Shown here in pieces: positions 33,878 through 45,029 of a DNA stretch of 64,000 nt. Numbering within the stretch: the stretch's first letter is position 1; the number at the start of each line of letters is the position of its first letter. The notes below the pieces were generated by a model. That model was given only the letters and a program-made list of their open reading frames with translations. It was not told the DNA's origin and did no database searches. The position numbers were made by a program, and so were the translations under genes. The stretch comes from Adiantum capillus-veneris (taxonomy: Eukaryota; Streptophyta; Polypodiopsida; Polypodiales; Pteridaceae). The stretch covers positions 102,404,912-102,468,911 of the forward strand of contig CM043963.1 of the NCBI GenBank assembly GCA_014529385.2. The letters are read 5' to 3'.

Positions 33878-34045
33878 TGTCACAAAGTGATGACGTGGCT
33901 ACGGACAGCAAAAACCCTAATTTCTGCCAAAAACCGTAAAATTTGTGCAAACCCTAATTTTTCCCAAAAACCCTAATTTCTGAAAATCGCGGAGGCTTTT
34001 TTTTTAATGATGAGCGACGCAAATCTTGCTTTTTCTCTACGTAAT

Positions 34046-34094
<49 letters not shown>

Positions 34095-34460
34095 CTTTTG
34101 CTTTCAAGTTTTGACTCTCTGTGTGAGAGAGAGAGAGAGAGCAGTTGCTTTTGGTTTGAAGTTTTTGGGGCTCTGCTTTTGGGCATCCCTTGTAACCTTT
34201 AAATTAGTGGTGAGGGCCTCACTTCTCAGAGCATCTGGAGGCAGAGTCTGAGAGTGAATCCCGAGCCATTCTCTTGTACTTTGAACTGATTAATACAAAA
34301 AAGATATACCGAAAGGGGCGCCAGTCTTTGGGGCCAATATCTCTAGGCACGGATCTCCGCCCGGCCAGTGCAAATCTATTGTGATCTGTGAATTGTTTTG
34401 AAGTGGTTATTTGGTGTTGTCGCGATTGATTCTTGACTTGGAGTGTCCAAGTCTGTTACA
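33878..34460 (+). repeat. 3' LTR of A3
   Basis: 583 bp with an expanded GA run (34048-34091), teloboxes at 33915-33985 and the shared block at about 34300-34345. It ends TCTGTTACA. Confidence 0.92.
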
Positions 34461-34992
34461 CTCGGAACGGACCGGATCGGTGCAGAGGGTCCAAAAAGAG
34501 TTTATCTCTGTGTGCACAGTCGTCAAAGGGTTGAAAACAGAGAAAAAACAGCACCATAATTCCTGCAAAACAGTGCCAAAGGAGAGAAATCTGGGCCGGT
34601 CCAAGCACCGGATGCCTAACCGGGTAGAGAATGGAAAGATTTGAAGCCCCACTGTGCTGCGCAGCCCACCCCAAGCCAAAACGTAGGGGATCCTCCTAAA
34701 AACGTAGGTCAGCCCCAAAAAAGCAGGAGGCTGAAAAAAACGAAGGTGTATAGGATGTACTTTTGGCAACAAATCTGTCCCAAAGGAGGGCCGCCCATGG
34801 AGGAAGGGAAGATCTTAGATGTGCAGCCAAAACGCAGGGGAAGAGGCAATCCATCACGATGAAAGCCCCCTACGGGTTGGCACCACCCCTCCATGTTGAA
34901 AACGCTGGAGAGATCTTTACCCTGGGAGAAAACCTGAAGCGGAGGTGATGCGCTGGGTCTCAACACCAGTAAGAGTTGAAGCTCTTATACCA
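34461..34992 (-). other. D-element internal fragment with primer-binding site
   Basis: No supported gene. It contains several AAAACGYAGG-like repeats (about 34680-34910), recalling the L LTR. At 34981-34992 the minus-strand reading is TGGTATAAGAGC, a one-base variant of the iMet PBS, so a minus-strand LTR element lies to the left with its 5' LTR starting at 34995. Confidence 0.55.
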
Positions 34993-35004
34993 TATGAGAG
35001 TGCG

Positions 35005-36345
35005 TGTCACCAGAAGGTGTATTTTTCCTGTTGCCTTCCGTAAATAAGTACTAGGTATTTTTATTTATTTTTATTTTTACTTGTTTACCCCGGAACCCTT
35101 GAAAAGGTGCAAGTGGACATTGCATGGCCAGTGTGAAACGGCTGCGGCCGAATAGGTTTCTCACAGCGGGAGTCTGGGTCGGTCAGTCTGGGACTGGTCG
35201 AGCCAATTAGCACTGAATTCTGATGAGTATGGAAACCTGTGCGCGCCAAATGAAGTCTGGGCCACTCGGAAAGTCACTTATAACTTTATAAGTCAATGGG
35301 AACTAGAGAATTAACTCAAAAGGGGCAAACTGGACACATGGCGGCTCCTGGTGAAGTTTTCCACTTCCATCAGCAAGAGGGGGCGCCCAATTTGAGAGAG
35401 GAGGCTGATTTGACTCATAAGTGAGCTACAGTGTGTGTGTGAGTAGTGGGTGCAGGTCTACAGCTCTAATGGAAAGCTTGCCTTCTCCTCTGTCTCATGT
35501 AGCGCCATGATTTGCTCTCGTGCATCTCTCTCTCCCCTTTGGAACATATGGTAATGCCCCACTAGTTGGGCTACTCAGATGAACATGTACAGTTCTGCGG
35601 GTTTATGCGCGTTTGCCAAGGCAAGAGCCTTCTGAACAGGAACTGGATTAGCTAATTGCTAATCCCCCACAGGTACGCAGAGTTCCATCGCGAAAGATTG
35701 CGAGTTTGGAGAGTTTTCTCGCGTGAAAACTCGTCCAATTCACAGGGGAACTGTCCCATTGTGTGCGGGAGCCCTTGGGACACGCATAGGCGTGTTCGCC
35801 CCGCTAAAAACGATCCAAAACAGCGAATTACAGCCTGCTGTGTTTTTCTGCAGGTTTAGGGTTTCGCACCTAAACTGCAAGGGAACACCGGGGGAGCCTC
35901 GTGAGAGCCTTGGGATGCGTGTACAAGCTTTTGGGCACCTGGCAGTGAAAAACAGGGAATTACAGCCCGCTGAATTTCTGTGACAGCTCACCAGAAAGCT
36001 TCCAAATAGCAAGGGAATCCGTCCTAGACAAGTGCTTTTGACCTACAGGGGTTTTTGCGCCGTTATGCTGCCAAAATCAGGTCGAAAACCTGCGTTTTCA
36101 GCCCTCGCCAGGTTTGGACAGGTTTGTGAAAGCTTGTGCGAAGTGGTCGGATCGTCTACCTTAATTTGAATAAAGAAATACCGAAAGGGGCGCCAGTCTT
36201 TGGGGCCTACAGTTGTCGGTCTCGTGTGCGAAGTGACATTCTAGACGTTGGACGCAACTGTGTTCTCTTTCCTTCTCAGTGCTCTGTGTAAAGTTAACAG
36301 GTAATTGAAATAGTACCGCCCTCTACGTTGTACAGGCCGGTCATA
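35005..36345 (+). repeat. 5' LTR of B element
   Basis: TGTCACCAGAAGG to CCGGTCATA. The shared block GAATAAAGAAATACCGAAAGGGGCGCC lies at about 36168-36195. Confidence 0.94.
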
Positions 36346-36352
36346 TGGTTCC

Positions 36353-36994
36353 TGTAACAAACTGCTGACGTGTCAAAGCCTAAAGAATGGAGGCAACTTA
36401 CAGATGATGTGGCTGCCCGAGAGCAAAAACCCTAACCTTAATTTCTGCCAGAAACCCTAACTGTTGAAACCCTAATTCTAGAAACCCTAACCATAAACCT
36501 GCAAACCCTAATTTTGGAAACCCTAACCCTAAAACCTGCAAACCCTAATTCTAGAAACCCTAAGAAGAACAAGCAACACGAGAAGAAGTCCTACCAACTT
36601 ATGGGGACCCCGTCCGATGGGGCCCCAAGTGGCATAAAGGCATTAAAAATAAAGCAGAACACACTCAAAAGACTTTGCAAATCAAAATATGATGATGTGG
36701 CACCTGTACGGACGTCCCGAAATTCACGGCGGATTTTTAGGGAAATCCCGAAATTTTAGGAAAGTGAATTTTTGGGGTCAGCTTTTCATATTTGATGCTT
36801 TTAGGCTTTGGGCCTTTAAATATGAGCCTTGGGGGCCCTCTCTGGCACTCTTCAGCGCGTAGATTGCAGAGGAGGTGCTCCCCGGCTGTTGTACTTCGCG
36901 AATCAGCAGTAATATAAAGAAATACCGAAAGGGGCGCCAAGGTTTGGGGCCAATACTCTCTGGGGTGGAATTTCGCCACTCCGTGTCGCGTGTC

Positions 36995-37051
<57 letters not shown>

Positions 37052-37139
37052 CAGTTGTTATTGAACAGTTGTTATTGAAGTGCTAAAAGTCTGTTTAGTC
37101 TGTTCTTTTCTATTGGCACGTGGTGCCTGCCTTGTGATA
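36353..37139 (+). repeat. 5' LTR of C element
   Basis: 787 bp, TGTAACAAACTGCTGACG to GCCTTGTGATA. It has a dense telobox array (36425-36560), the shared block (about 36910-36955) and a CT microsatellite (36993-37047). Confidence 0.94.
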
Positions 37140-37140
37140 G

Positions 37141-37152
37141 TGGTATCAGAGC
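37141..37152 (+). other. primer-binding site of C element
   Basis: TGGTATCAGAGC, one base after the LTR. Confidence 0.9.
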
Positions 37153-37313
37153 ATCAGGCGTGTGCTTTTTTGAAAGCATACCGGTCCTACAAAAGAGCAG
37201 ACAGAGCTATTGGAATTGAATTATATTTGAGGTATCAGCCACTCCCACCCTTACTTCATCGCGCATCGGGCGCGCTCCCGTCTTCACCGCTCATGTCCTA
37301 CATGGCATAAGCC

Positions 37314-37682
37314 ATGCAAGAGAAGGATCCAGATTTGTTTCAAGTCACTGTTTTTCTCAGAAGCAGTGCCATGCAGATGTTGATGTCTATAGCTACCAAG
37401 CAACATACTCCAAGTACTTGGCAAGCTTTCAAGAAAATTTTTGCCCGAAGTTATATGGTTTCTGACATCTTCCTTCGGAGTGCAACTTCTGGCAGAGTGG
37501 GGTATCCTGAAATGCTTGCCATGGAAACCCTAGCAGATCATAACTTGAAATTTCTCGACATCTCTCGGTAGATGTCTCTTCACAAGCAGATGACCTTGGA
37601 GATTCGGTGCGATTGCTATCTTGGGACTACCATCGCCGCCAAAGAAACACTGTCTGTCCAAGAGCTGATGGACCATGCTGTG
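37314..37682 (+). pseudogene. Gag-like remnant of C element
   Basis: An 85-codon frame (MQEKDPDLFQVTVFLRSSAM...) with the STWQAFKKIFARSY pattern of retrotransposon Gag (W then FKK.F). A TAG at 37569-37571 follows, and the same frame then continues with EIRCDCYLGT and SVQELMDHA, matching the A/B Gag wording (EIRDHCLEQ, SIQELMSHA). The Gag core is recognisable, but no zinc knuckle or pol follows. Confidence 0.6.
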
Positions 37683-38728
37683 CTCGGCTACGACCTTACG
37701 GAATGAACCTAACCCTAATTTTTGGTGCAGGTTTCAAGATGGAAAGTCAGTCAAATTTTCGAGCTCGACTAATGTCGAGATTGCTTTTTAAGTTTGAGTT
37801 TTGTTTGATCTTGTTTGGTGATCCTGTTTGGAATTTGTTTGAAATGGATGGTATCTATTTTGAACCTGTTTTGGTGCCGATTTGAATTGTTTGACTCTGG
37901 TTTTAATACTGGTTTCAATGATTGGTGATTTTACTCCCGAGTGGAGTAGTGAGAAATTATGTATGAGAATGCTTGTTCATACTCATGGCCCGGACCCTTG
38001 TGGTTATTTGCGGGGGGAGTATTGAATGATTGAAAAGTGTTGTTACTCATGGCCCGGACCTGGATGGTTATGCGGGAGGAGCATTAAGAAGTCTGAGCAG
38101 TGGTTACTCTCAGCACCTCCAAACGACGCAGGCTGCGGTCTGGGGGGCGTTTGGTTGTAAAAGGCCTCTATATCTCATGGCCCGGATCTTTTTAGGTTAT
38201 TTGCGGGAGGAGTGATGAGGGAGTCGTTGAACAGCTCATGGCCCGGACCTGGATGGTTATTTGCGAGGGGAGTGTTCATCGGCGGCTTTATGTTTCTATG
38301 TCTTGTAACATGCATATGTGAGCATTTGTGTTGCATTGTGATGTGCCAACCACTGAATATTCCTAATTGGATGAGATTGCCTGGGTATGTAATTTTAGTG
38401 CATCAAGACACCCGTGGAAGATCAGTACGGTCTGGGTGTGATGGCTAATTTTACTACGCCGGAATATCAAGAGTTCCGATCTAGACGAAAGGAGAAGCTA
38501 ACTCCTTGATCAAAACAGCCGATAGGAGCAGCTAACTCCTTGATCAAAAGAGCAGAAAGGAGAAGCTAACTCCTTGATCAAAAGAGCAGAAAGGAGAAGC
38601 TAACTCCTTAATAATAAGAGCAAACTGATTGTCCCTCGAAATGTCCCTCGGAAATTTTTGAGCTAACTTGAGTTGTTTTGCAGATATGCTGTAATCGCGG
38701 ATGATTACTCTCTTTCAAGAAGGGGAGA
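37683..38728 (+). other. C-element 3' internal region with two minisatellites
   Basis: No gene. Four copies of CTCATGGCCCGGAYC..GGTTATTTGCGGGRGGAG lie at about 37981-38275. Four 34-bp units of GGAGAAGCTAACTCCTTGATC lie at 38491-38622. The hairpin GTAATCG-CGGA-TGATTAC is at 38691-38708 and the PPT AAGAAGGGGAGA at 38717-38728. The first repeat also occurs inverted at about 48420-48540. Confidence 0.75.
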
Positions 38729-39370
38729 TGTAACAAACTGCTGACATGTCAAAGCCTAAAGAATGGAGGCAACTTACAGATGATGTGGCTGCCCAAGAGT
38801 AGAAACCCTAACCTTAATTTCTGCCAGAAACCCTAACTGTTGAAACCCTAATTCTAGAAACCCTAACCATAAACCTGCAAACCCTAATTTTGAAAACCCT
38901 AACCCTAAAACCTGCAAACCCTAATTCTAGAAACCCTAAGAAGAACAAGCAACACGAGAATAAGTCCTACCAACTTATGGGGACCCCGTCCGATGGGGCC
39001 CCAAGTGGCATAAAGGCATTAAAAATAAAGCAGAACACACTCAAAAGACTTTGCACATCAAAATATGATGATGTGGCACCTGTACGGACGTCCCGAAATT
39101 CACGGCGGATTTTTAGGAAAATCCCGAAATTTTAGGAAAGTGAATTTTTGGGGTCAGCTTTTCATATTTGATGCTTTTAGGCTTTGGGCCTTTAAATATG
39201 AGCCTTGGGGGCCCTCTCTGGCACTCTTCAGCGCGTAGATTGCAGAGGAGGTGCTCCCCGGCTGTTGTACTTCGCGAATCAGCAGTAATATAAAGAAATA
39301 CCGAAAGGGGCGCCAAGGTTTGGGGCCAATACTCTCTGGGGTGGAATTTCGCCACTCCGTGTCACGTGTC

Positions 39371-39448
<78 letters not shown>

Positions 39449-39452
<4 letters not shown>

Positions 39453-41210
39453 TGGAGATGAAGATAAGTGAATGGGCTGAAAAGAATGGCAAACGTGCGC
39501 TTGGCCAAGCAGGTTTTCGAAAGCATCATAGCACTATTGATCACCTTATCACTCTTCGAGTTCTTATGGAAGCGTCTCAATTGAAAGGAAAAAAGTTGTA
39601 TTGTTGCTTTGTGGATTTCAAGAAAGCTTTTGACATGGTACCGCGAGGAAATCTTTGGAGACGTATGCAAAGCCTTCAAGTGCCGAGAGAATTTATGCAT
39701 GCAGTATTTCGCATCTACCAAAAAGTGATATGTCGATTACGTATGGGAGATGGAATTTCACAATTTTTTGCAAGCACTATTGGTGTCAAACAAGGATGCC
39801 CACTTTCCCCAACCCTCTTTGGGCTACTCATTGATGAATTGGAATACATGGTTCTTGATTTTATGCAGCAAGAAGGCATAGAAGAGGTTAAGATTGGAAA
39901 TGCGGTGATCATGCTTTTGCTTTATGCCGATGATGTAGTGCTCTTGGCACATACCTTAGAAGATGCACAAAAGCTTATGAGTGTCTTGGAACGCTTTTGC
40001 CTACATAGCGGGCTGATCGTGAATGGATCCAAAACCAAGATTATGCTTGTAAAGACCCTCAATGACGAAAATCCATGCATTGTATACAACAATGAGAAAC
40101 TTGAAGTGGTAGATCACTTCAAGTACCTTGGCCTTGAGGTTCCATCCAATCATAAATGGAAGGATTGTGCAATGCGTCGCTTGGAAGCCGGAAAGAGGGC
40201 TTATTATGCATTTGAGAACATGTACAATGCAGGAGAGATCAAGTGTTGGGCTCTCAAAAAGTACCTCTTTGACACATTGGTGACACCGGTGCTTCTTTAT
40301 GGAGTGGAGGTGTGGGGTGGAAGCATCGGGAAGTCTACTTGGAAAGAGTTTGAGAATGTCCAAAAGCGTTTTCTCACCAACTTTCTCCAAGTCAAGACAC
40401 AAACACCCTACATGCTCTTACTTCTTGAGTCCGGATCGCTTCCCATTGAGGTCTTGGGCTTGGAAAGGGTTGTGGAGTACATGCGTAAGACACAACGTAG
40501 CCCTTTGCATCGACTTCCTAGAATCGCATATGAAGCAAGTCAAAAGGTTCAAAAGACATCCAAGAGCAAAATACTAAGTTCGGGGTGGATGCTTGATATC
40601 AAGAAATGGTTTGGAAGATGGGATGCATGTCACTTGGTCAAGGATGCGTCGATCGACTCCCAAGTTAATGAGGCCTTCTTACAACGCCAATGTATCATGG
40701 CTTGGGAGAAATCCAGAGGTTCTCGCTTCAGCCATTACACCACACACGTTTCCCCAAACTACAAATCTCTCTTCTTCTCGGAACGAGGTAACCGAACCCA
40801 TTCCTATATCCTTGAGCCCATCCCGTTGAGTGCGATCCGCACCATTGCCTCCATTCGTCTTAGCTCCCATTCTCTACGCTGCGAGACAGGACGTTGGGGC
40901 ACTGGCGAGGAGTGTCATCGACTTTGCACCTTATGCCCTCGTCAAGTGCGAGAGAGTGAGTACCACACACTACTTGAGTGCTCAGCTTTTGACCACATTA
41001 GGTCCTCTTTTCCCCATATATTCAGCCATGAGCTCTCCCTACATACCTTCCTCTCCCAACCACGATGTGGACTCTTTATTGCGACGCTCATTTCAGCCAT
41101 TTTTGAGCATCGAGAGTCACTTATGAACTCCACTCACACCACGTGACATGTTCATTTGGTCCCATAGGTCATATTTGACCTCCCAGGACGATAATAGAAC
41201 TATCTATCTA

Positions 41211-41212
<2 letters not shown>
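39449..41212 (+). mobile_element. 5'-truncated LINE in a CT microsatellite
   Basis: The endonuclease and 5' part of RT are missing. After the stop at 41146 there is a 3' UTR of only about 65 bp ending in TATCTATCTATAT and merging with (CT)n, with no poly(A). A short 3' UTR with a microsatellite-like end recalls RTE-type LINEs, but I cannot place the clade. A TSD cannot be resolved inside the CT repeat. Confidence 0.85.
39452..41146 (+). CDS. LINE reverse transcriptase, 5'-truncated, otherwise open
   Basis: A continuous frame of about 564 codons. It begins within the fingers region (GFRKHHSTIDHL), then FVDFKKAFDMVPR, GVKQGCPLSPTLFGLLIDEL and the catalytic LYADDVVLLAH (about residues 155-165), then the thumb (GLIVNGSKTKIM, FKYLGLEV). 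The C-terminal part has LYGVEVWGG and a Cys/His cluster CTLCPRQVRESEYHTLLEC. The ATG at 39452 is only the first Met after the junction: the open frame also runs back through the CT repeat into the C LTR, which is incidental. No stops or frameshifts are visible, so the insertion is recent. Confidence 0.88.
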
Positions 41213-41288
<76 letters not shown>

Positions 41289-41444
41289 CAGTTGTTATTG
41301 AAGTGCTAAAAGTCTGTTCAGTCTGTTTTTTCTATTGGCACGTGGTGCCTGCCTTGTGACAGTTCCATCGACGGGATAGTCACTTTTTCTTCAAAAAGTG
41401 CAGTGTGGATTGTTGTGGGTGAAAGCAACACAGAGCTTGTCGAT

Positions 41445-42812
41445 ATGGCAGAGAAGAGAGACCAAGTACCTGAAGAGGGATCTTCCTCACATGGCACAGA
41501 GAGTTCCTTCAACTCTTCAAGAAGAGGACAGGTTGTTTAGAACTCAACTGCGCTGCTGCATGGACATGTTTCAGCAGTTGGCTAACAACCCAAGGATGCA
41601 GGAGTTCTTACAGGCTCCGACACAAGGTTTTCAGCCTCCTACACAGGGCACGACTGAGCCGTTGCAGGAAAAGGAGATTTCCAATGCGCAGAGGACTCAT
41701 GATGCTCGAGGGAAAGCCCATGTGGTTGAGCAACTAGCGGTGTCCAATGATCCAAAGCAACTTGCTTTAGTTGGACAGGAACCGTTTGTGAATGGTCAAG
41801 GGAGTAATAAACACGCTATGCGTCAAACACTTCCATTACCTAATACTTATCCTCGTTATTTTGGAGGTGGTTCAGTGTTTCAAGCTATGGCTGGACCTTC
41901 CACAGGTTATATGCCAGGGAATGTATTCGGGACAATGCAAACAGGCATGGTAACCGTATGTATGCGAACATGGGTGTCCAACCAGGTTTTCAGGGTGCAT
42001 ATGGCCAGTTTCGAGTGCCTGGAACACAATTTGGTATGGCTGGTTTTTCGCAGCCATACGTACCAAATGCAGATACCACAGGTAAAACAGTTGATGCGAG
42101 TGCCGGAATGAACAATCATGGAGCACCACTGTTACAGGCACCTGTTTATGATAATGTGGCTCCTTTGAGTCAGCTTAAGGATTACAAGGAAGGTGGGCAG
42201 GGAGTGAAGTTTGAAACTTTCAGAGGAACTGAGGATCAATTGAAGGCTTTGACCTTCATACAACAGTTCGATGCAGCTTTTGCTGGAGGAAACTTCACGG
42301 AATCTTCAAAGATACGCAAGGCTGCCACTTTCTTGAAAGGGAATGCGCTTCAATGGTGGACCGCATTGGTGAACCAGGGTCAAGCCCCAACAACGTGGGT
42401 CCAATTCAAACAACTTTTTGCGCCTGCATGGTTGACAAACACTTTTGAAGTGGATGTGATGACAAAATGGCACGAGTTGAATGCTAAACAATGTGCAAAT
42501 CTGGAAGAGTACAATAAATAGTTTTGGGCCGCGCTGTTGCCAATCACCTCTTACAGGTTTGTGCCATTGTCAGAACAAATTGAGAAGTATTGTTGCGGAT
42601 TGCCCAAGAAAATCAAGGACTACTGCACAAAGACTACTGTCATGAATATGTTTCACTTGATAGAGAATGCAAGAGTGGCCAGCAATCTGTCGAAGGAAGA
42701 TTCCGATGGATTTAATAGCCACAAGAAAGGGTCCCAGGGCAAACAGTTTTCAGCCGAGGGCAATGTTGCAGCAAAGCCTTCTGAGCCTCCCACAAAGAAC
42801 CCCTCCACTGAT
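41445..42812 (+). pseudogene. Gag of B element
   Basis: The likely ATG is at 41445 (MAEKRDQVPEEGSSS), reaching a stop after about 32 codons. A middle part (EEDRLFRTQLRCCMDMFQQL...) is in the next frame, and the original frame returns near 41950, so two compensating indels bracket about 430 bp. Then come PVYDNVAPLSQLKDYKEGG, the Gag core with LQWWTALVNQ (about 42350), a TAG at 42519-42521 after EEYNK, and SYRFVPLSEQIEKYCCGLP. Confidence 0.86.
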
Positions 42813-45029
42813 TAAGGTGATACGTCCAAGAAGCAGTCTAAGTCTTCTTCGGGACGAGGACAAGGACAAAAGAGACATTTTTCTGGCAAAACTTTTGAAG
42901 AACGGAAAGCTCTTAGGGAGGCCAAGAAATGCTACATTTGTGAACAGGAAGGACATTTTGCAAATGAATGCCCACAGAAGAAGTCACAGGATAAGGATGA
43001 CAAGTCACACCATAAAGGGAACAAGCCAAAGCCAAGTGCAGGACTTGTTCCAGATTTGGTTGGAGACCAGCCAAACACAGATGCCACAGAGCTGTGCAGA
43101 GCTTGGGGCAAAGTTAGAGACCAGACAGTGCTGGTTTTCTTTGATCCAGGAGCCCGTGCAAATTTCATATCACCAGAATTGGCATCAAAGTTGGGCATTC
43201 GTGCAGAGGAGATGGGTACGACAGGGGAAGCAGGTTTGGCATGCCCAGGTCATTCAGAGCCCGTTACTCCCATTTTGGGGAAGCTTCGTCTACACATTCA
43301 GAGCTATGTGGATGCGGAAGAATTTCATATTATGCCACTTGAGGGCTGTGATGTGTTACTGGGTATCCCATGGTGTTACAGGTTGCATGCTATGGTGGAT
43401 ACTTACAACAAAAAGATTACCCTTGTACATAGAGGAAAGACTCATGTCCTTGATGTAAACCTTAAAGGCGAGTCTGTTCCAGTTGTTTCTGCTTCTGCTA
43501 TTTCATCTGTAATAAAGAATCATCTTTCTGCGTACTTGATCTTTGCAAAAGAAGTACCTCAAGTTGTATCTAATTTGTCTACCTTAGATAAACACAGGTC
43601 AACTTTTTTGAGTGGTTTCAGTGATTGTTTTTCGGACTCTTTGCCAGGGGAGTTACCTCTTGAGAGACATGAGGATCGTACTATAGATCTTGTGCCAGGT
43701 TCTAGTCCACCGAATAGACCACCATACAGGGTTAGTGCAGCCCAGCAGAAAGAGATTATGAGTCAGGTCAACGAGCTTTTAGAGAAGGGGATGATTCAGC
43801 CCAGTTCATCCCCTTTTTGTTCGCTTGTACTCTTAGTCCAGAGGAAGGATGGTTCATGGCGTATGTGCATTGACTATCGCGCCTTGAATAAGAATACTAT
43901 CAAGAACAGGTTCCGCATACAGAGGATAGATGACATTCTTGATCGGCTGTCATTGTTTACAAGAATAGACCTAAAGAGTGGGTACCATCCGATACGCATT
44001 AGGCCAGAAGATGTCCATAAGACTGCGTTCAGGACAACATTTGGTCTCTATGAGTTTCTTGTCGTGCCATTTAGTCTCACAAATGCTCCTGCCACGTTTG
44101 ATAGAATGATGGACAGAATTTTTAGACCACATAGAAACTTCGTGGGTACCTTCTTTGATGACATGATTGTCTATTCGAAGTCTGAAGAGGAGCATAGGGA
44201 TCACTTGACTGCAGTTTTCAATGAGTTACGTAAGAACAGGCTACTCATTAATGCGAAGAAAAGTGAATTCTTTTTGCAAGAAATTCACTTCCTTGGGCAC
44301 ATTGTTTCAAAGGATGGGGTACACATGGATCCCGCTAAAGTGGAAGCAATTAGGTCATGGCCAGACTTGAAGTCCGTACATGACATTCGAAGCTTTCTAG
44401 GCTTATGTTCCTACTACAGGAGGTTCATCCGAAATTTTGCTGAGATTGCTTCTCCACTCCATGCACTACAAGGAAAAGGAGTTACTTTCAAGTGGACAGC
44501 CAAGGAAATTTTAGCGTTCAAACACTTAAAAGAGAAGCTGACTTCAGATCCGGTAATCATTTTGCCAGATCTTTCAAAACCTTTTGTGGTTCAGTGTGAT
44601 GAGTGTGGCCATAGTCTTGGTGCAGTTCTAATGCAGAATGGCCGAGTAGTCGCATATGAGAGCAGAATTCTTTTGAAGACTGAAAGGAACTTGCAAGTCT
44701 ATGAGAAAGAATTGCTGGCAGTAATTCATGCTCTCACTAGTTGGAAACACATTCTGCTAGGGGCTGATTTTGTTGTCCAAACGGATCATCAAACCTTGCG
44801 ATATTTTCTCACACAGACGAAGTTGTCTGAGAAGCACATGCGATGGGCAAACATCTTGTCAATGTTCCATTTTCAGATTGTGCATGTGCAAGGGAAAAAG
44901 AACGTAGTGGCTGATGCGTTGTCACGAAAGCCCCAAATTTCAGCAGTGTCAATTCCGTACCATTGTGAACTAGACGAAATGAAGACACAATATGCTGAAG
45001 ATTCAGATTTTGCACGGATCTATGACTAG
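42813..45029 (+). pseudogene. Gag zinc knuckle, protease, RT and RNase H of B element
   Basis: Same frame as Gag after a TAA at 42813-42815. Zinc knuckle CYICEQEGHFANEC is at about 42930-42971. The open frame 43056-45029 (657 codons) has a protease with DPGA at residues 30-33 (commonly DSGA or DTGA) and LEGCDVLLGIPW. RT has [26 protein letters not shown] and FFDDMIVYSK (about residue 367). RNase H starts QCDECGHSLGAVL (about residue 511) and has YEKELLAVIHAL and TDHQTLRYFL. The TAG at 45027-45029 replaces a residue before LVD. Confidence 0.92.

Larger units (their letters stand above)
24293..34460 (+). mobile_element. family A chromovirus (copy A3), split by a PLE
   Basis: LTRs at 24293-24869 and 33878-34460 are of the same subtype (both have GAGTGAATCCCGAGCCA and CTTGCTTTTTCTCTACG). 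The flanks TCCGG (24288-24292) and CTCGG (34461-34465) are an imperfect TSD match. PBS, gag and pol are in the expected order, and pol is interrupted at 27945-32174 by the Penelope-like element. It carries several lesions, two of them shared with A2. Confidence 0.88.
36353..41361 (+). mobile_element. complete non-autonomous family C element, carrying a LINE
   Basis: LTRs 36353-37139 and 38729-41361 (the second is enlarged by the LINE). The TSD GTTCC is at 36348-36352 and 41362-41366. PBS TGGTATCAGAGC is at 37141-37152. The internal region is only about 1.6 kb, with Gag remnants and tandem repeats and no pol. It landed inside the primer-binding site of the B element, so it is younger than B. 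Confidence 0.94.
38729..41361 (+). repeat. 3' LTR of C element, interrupted by a LINE
   Basis: 38729-39448 and 41213-41361 together match the 5' LTR. Both sides of the LINE consist of (CT)n (39371-39448 and 41213-41284). Confidence 0.92.

Noticed and set aside
24288-34465. Clean TSD for A3
   Set aside because: The flanks TCCGG and CTCGG differ at two of five bases. They may be a mutated TSD, so it is noted only as imperfect support.
35219-35245. CTGATGAG...GAAAC in the B LTR as a minimal hammerhead
   Set aside because: There is no room for stem II, and the other B LTR (46945-46975) has lost the core bases.
36425-36560. Interstitial telomere
   Set aside because: The AAACCCTAA units are broken by non-telomeric words and recur at the same place in each C LTR, so they are part of the LTR.
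39251-39448. N-terminal extension of the LINE protein through (CT)n
   Set aside because: The open frame runs back through C LTR sequence and a CT repeat, coding Ser-Leu by chance. The junction at 39449 marks the LINE start.
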